Positions 63,409-64,000 of a DNA stretch of 64,000 nucleotides are shown in pieces. The stretch is taken from contig CANMQI010000009.1 in assembly GCA_947499955.1 (NCBI GenBank), forward strand, positions 124,001 through 188,000, in the 5' to 3' direction. The stretch is from an uncultured Granulosicoccus sp. (GTDB lineage: Bacteria; Pseudomonadota; Gammaproteobacteria; Granulosicoccales; Granulosicoccaceae). Below the pieces are notes generated by a model. It made no database searches. It had not been told where the DNA came from and saw only the letters and a program-made list of their open reading frames with translations. The stretch's first letter is position 1. Each line of letters opens with the position of its first letter. Both the position numbers and the translations under genes were made by a program.

Positions 63409-64000
63409 TATCCGTGCTGTCGTCGGCACAGGGCGACATGTCTCGCCGAATCCGTGCCGGGTACCTCGACTTCCACCAGCTCCTGCAGCTCATAATGTGG
63501 CAGCAGAGTCTCAGGCAGTCGTTCCGCACGCCCCAGCATCACGGCAACCGCGCCATCCGGCACACACAGGGTCTGCGCGATACGTAGAAAATCGACTGGT
63601 GCGGTAAAGGCCCTGGAGAGTACCAGTTGCGCCTGAGCGTCGACGTGCTCAATGCGATCCTGAAGCACCGTGACATTGCCAAGGCCCAGCTCGAGTACCG
63701 CCTGTTGCTGAAATCGTGTCTTCTTGCCATTGGATTCCACTGACAGGAAGCGCAGATCCGGCCGGATCAGGGCCAGAGGCAACACGGGCAGCCCGGCCCC
63801 GGTTCCCACGTCCATGACATCGAATACAGATTGATCATCTGCCGGCTTGGCAGGTAACCAGCGACTCATCACCAGGCTATCCAGCAAATGCCGGTCGACC
63901 ATCTGCCGTGAATCTCTGACCGCCGTCAGGTTATAGACCTTGTTCCATTTGGCCAGCAACGCTACCAGATGAATCAGTCCCTCTCTTTCCGGCTCGCCAA
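63408..64000 (-). CDS. rsmG: 16S rRNA (guanine527-N7)-methyltransferase RsmG, 5' part cut by the window edge
   Basis: The frame is open to the right edge. Codons before the first listed start read GEPEREGLIHLVA, continuing into LLAKWNKVYNLTAVRD, the conserved RsmG N-terminal segment, so the true start lies beyond 64000. The GTGAGLPVLPLALIRPDL motif for S-adenosylmethionine is present. The family methylates G527 of 16S rRNA. It overlaps parA by one base (TAATG), and its partner mnmG is expected just outside the window. Confidence 0.95.
   Translation of the reverse strand, partial: GEPEREGLIHLVALLAKWNKVYNLTAVRDSRQMVDRHLLDSLVMSRWLPAKPADDQSVFDVMDVGTGAGLPVLPLALIRPDLRFLSVESNGKKTRFQQQAVLELGLGNVTVLQDRIEHVDAQAQLVLSRAFTAPVDFLRIAQTLCVPDGAVAVMLGRAERLPETLLPHYELQELVEVEVPGTDSARHVALCRRQHG

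Overview
The window looks like chromosomal DNA from a free-living, probably marine, gammaproteobacterium. The evidence is a GC-rich composition (judged by eye, not counted), the rsmG-parA-parB-atpIBEFHAGDC gene order typical of gammaproteobacterial chromosomes near oriC, a CueR/CopA copper module, a GlyGly-CTERM surface protein and a full type VI secretion system (T6SS). A Granulosicoccus-like lineage would fit, but that is a guess. I saw no tRNA, rRNA, CRISPR array, insertion sequence or prophage.

Layout. (1) 107-6846, plus strand: a GST-like gene, a BMP-type ABC importer (ATPase, two permeases, binding protein) and guanine deaminase, together a probable purine uptake and salvage operon. (2) 6977-8272: a CsbD stress protein and a ChrR-type cupin protein, divergently transcribed. 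(3) 8323-17673, minus strand: a GlyGly-CTERM surface protein with two CxxCH motifs, an outer-membrane beta-barrel, a lipoprotein with three CxxCH motifs, then a Crp-family regulator, a class III nucleotidyl cyclase fused to an FHA domain, and a PpkA-like Ser/Thr kinase. (4) 18041-19383: an unknown lipoprotein converging on an unknown putative secreted protein. (5) 19764-50308: the T6SS. Four plus-strand accessory genes (DUF6484, TIGR02270, DUF2169, a ketosynthase-like pseudoenzyme) converge on a minus-strand operon, tssA-tssB-tssC-hcp-tagJ-tssE-tssF-tssG-clpV-vgrG-PAAR-like. From a shared 412-base promoter region the divergent plus-strand operon runs tagH-tssJ-tssK-tssL-tssM-tagF-pppA, followed by a lipoprotein and a peptidoglycan-binding-like protein. 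(6) 50377-53284: a textbook CueR-type promoter, copA and cueR. (7) 53408-60673: the ATP synthase operon on the minus strand, with terminator and promoter. (8) 61005-64000, minus strand: parB, parA and the 3' part of rsmG, cut by the window edge.

How the parts fit. All core T6SS parts are present: sheath, baseplate, tube, spike, membrane complex and recycling ATPase. The post-translational control set is also present: kinase PpkA, phosphatase PppA, FHA protein TagH and repressor TagF. The kinase lies about 28 kb from the other three, next to a cyclase that itself carries a phosphothreonine-binding FHA domain and a Crp-type regulator. That suggests, by inference only, a link from Thr phosphorylation to cyclic-nucleotide transcriptional control. 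The least described parts are the CxxCH/beta-barrel/GlyGly-CTERM cluster, the ketosynthase-like protein that lacks the catalytic Cys and His, and the two envelope proteins at the end of the T6SS operon. No toxin effector gene was recognised.
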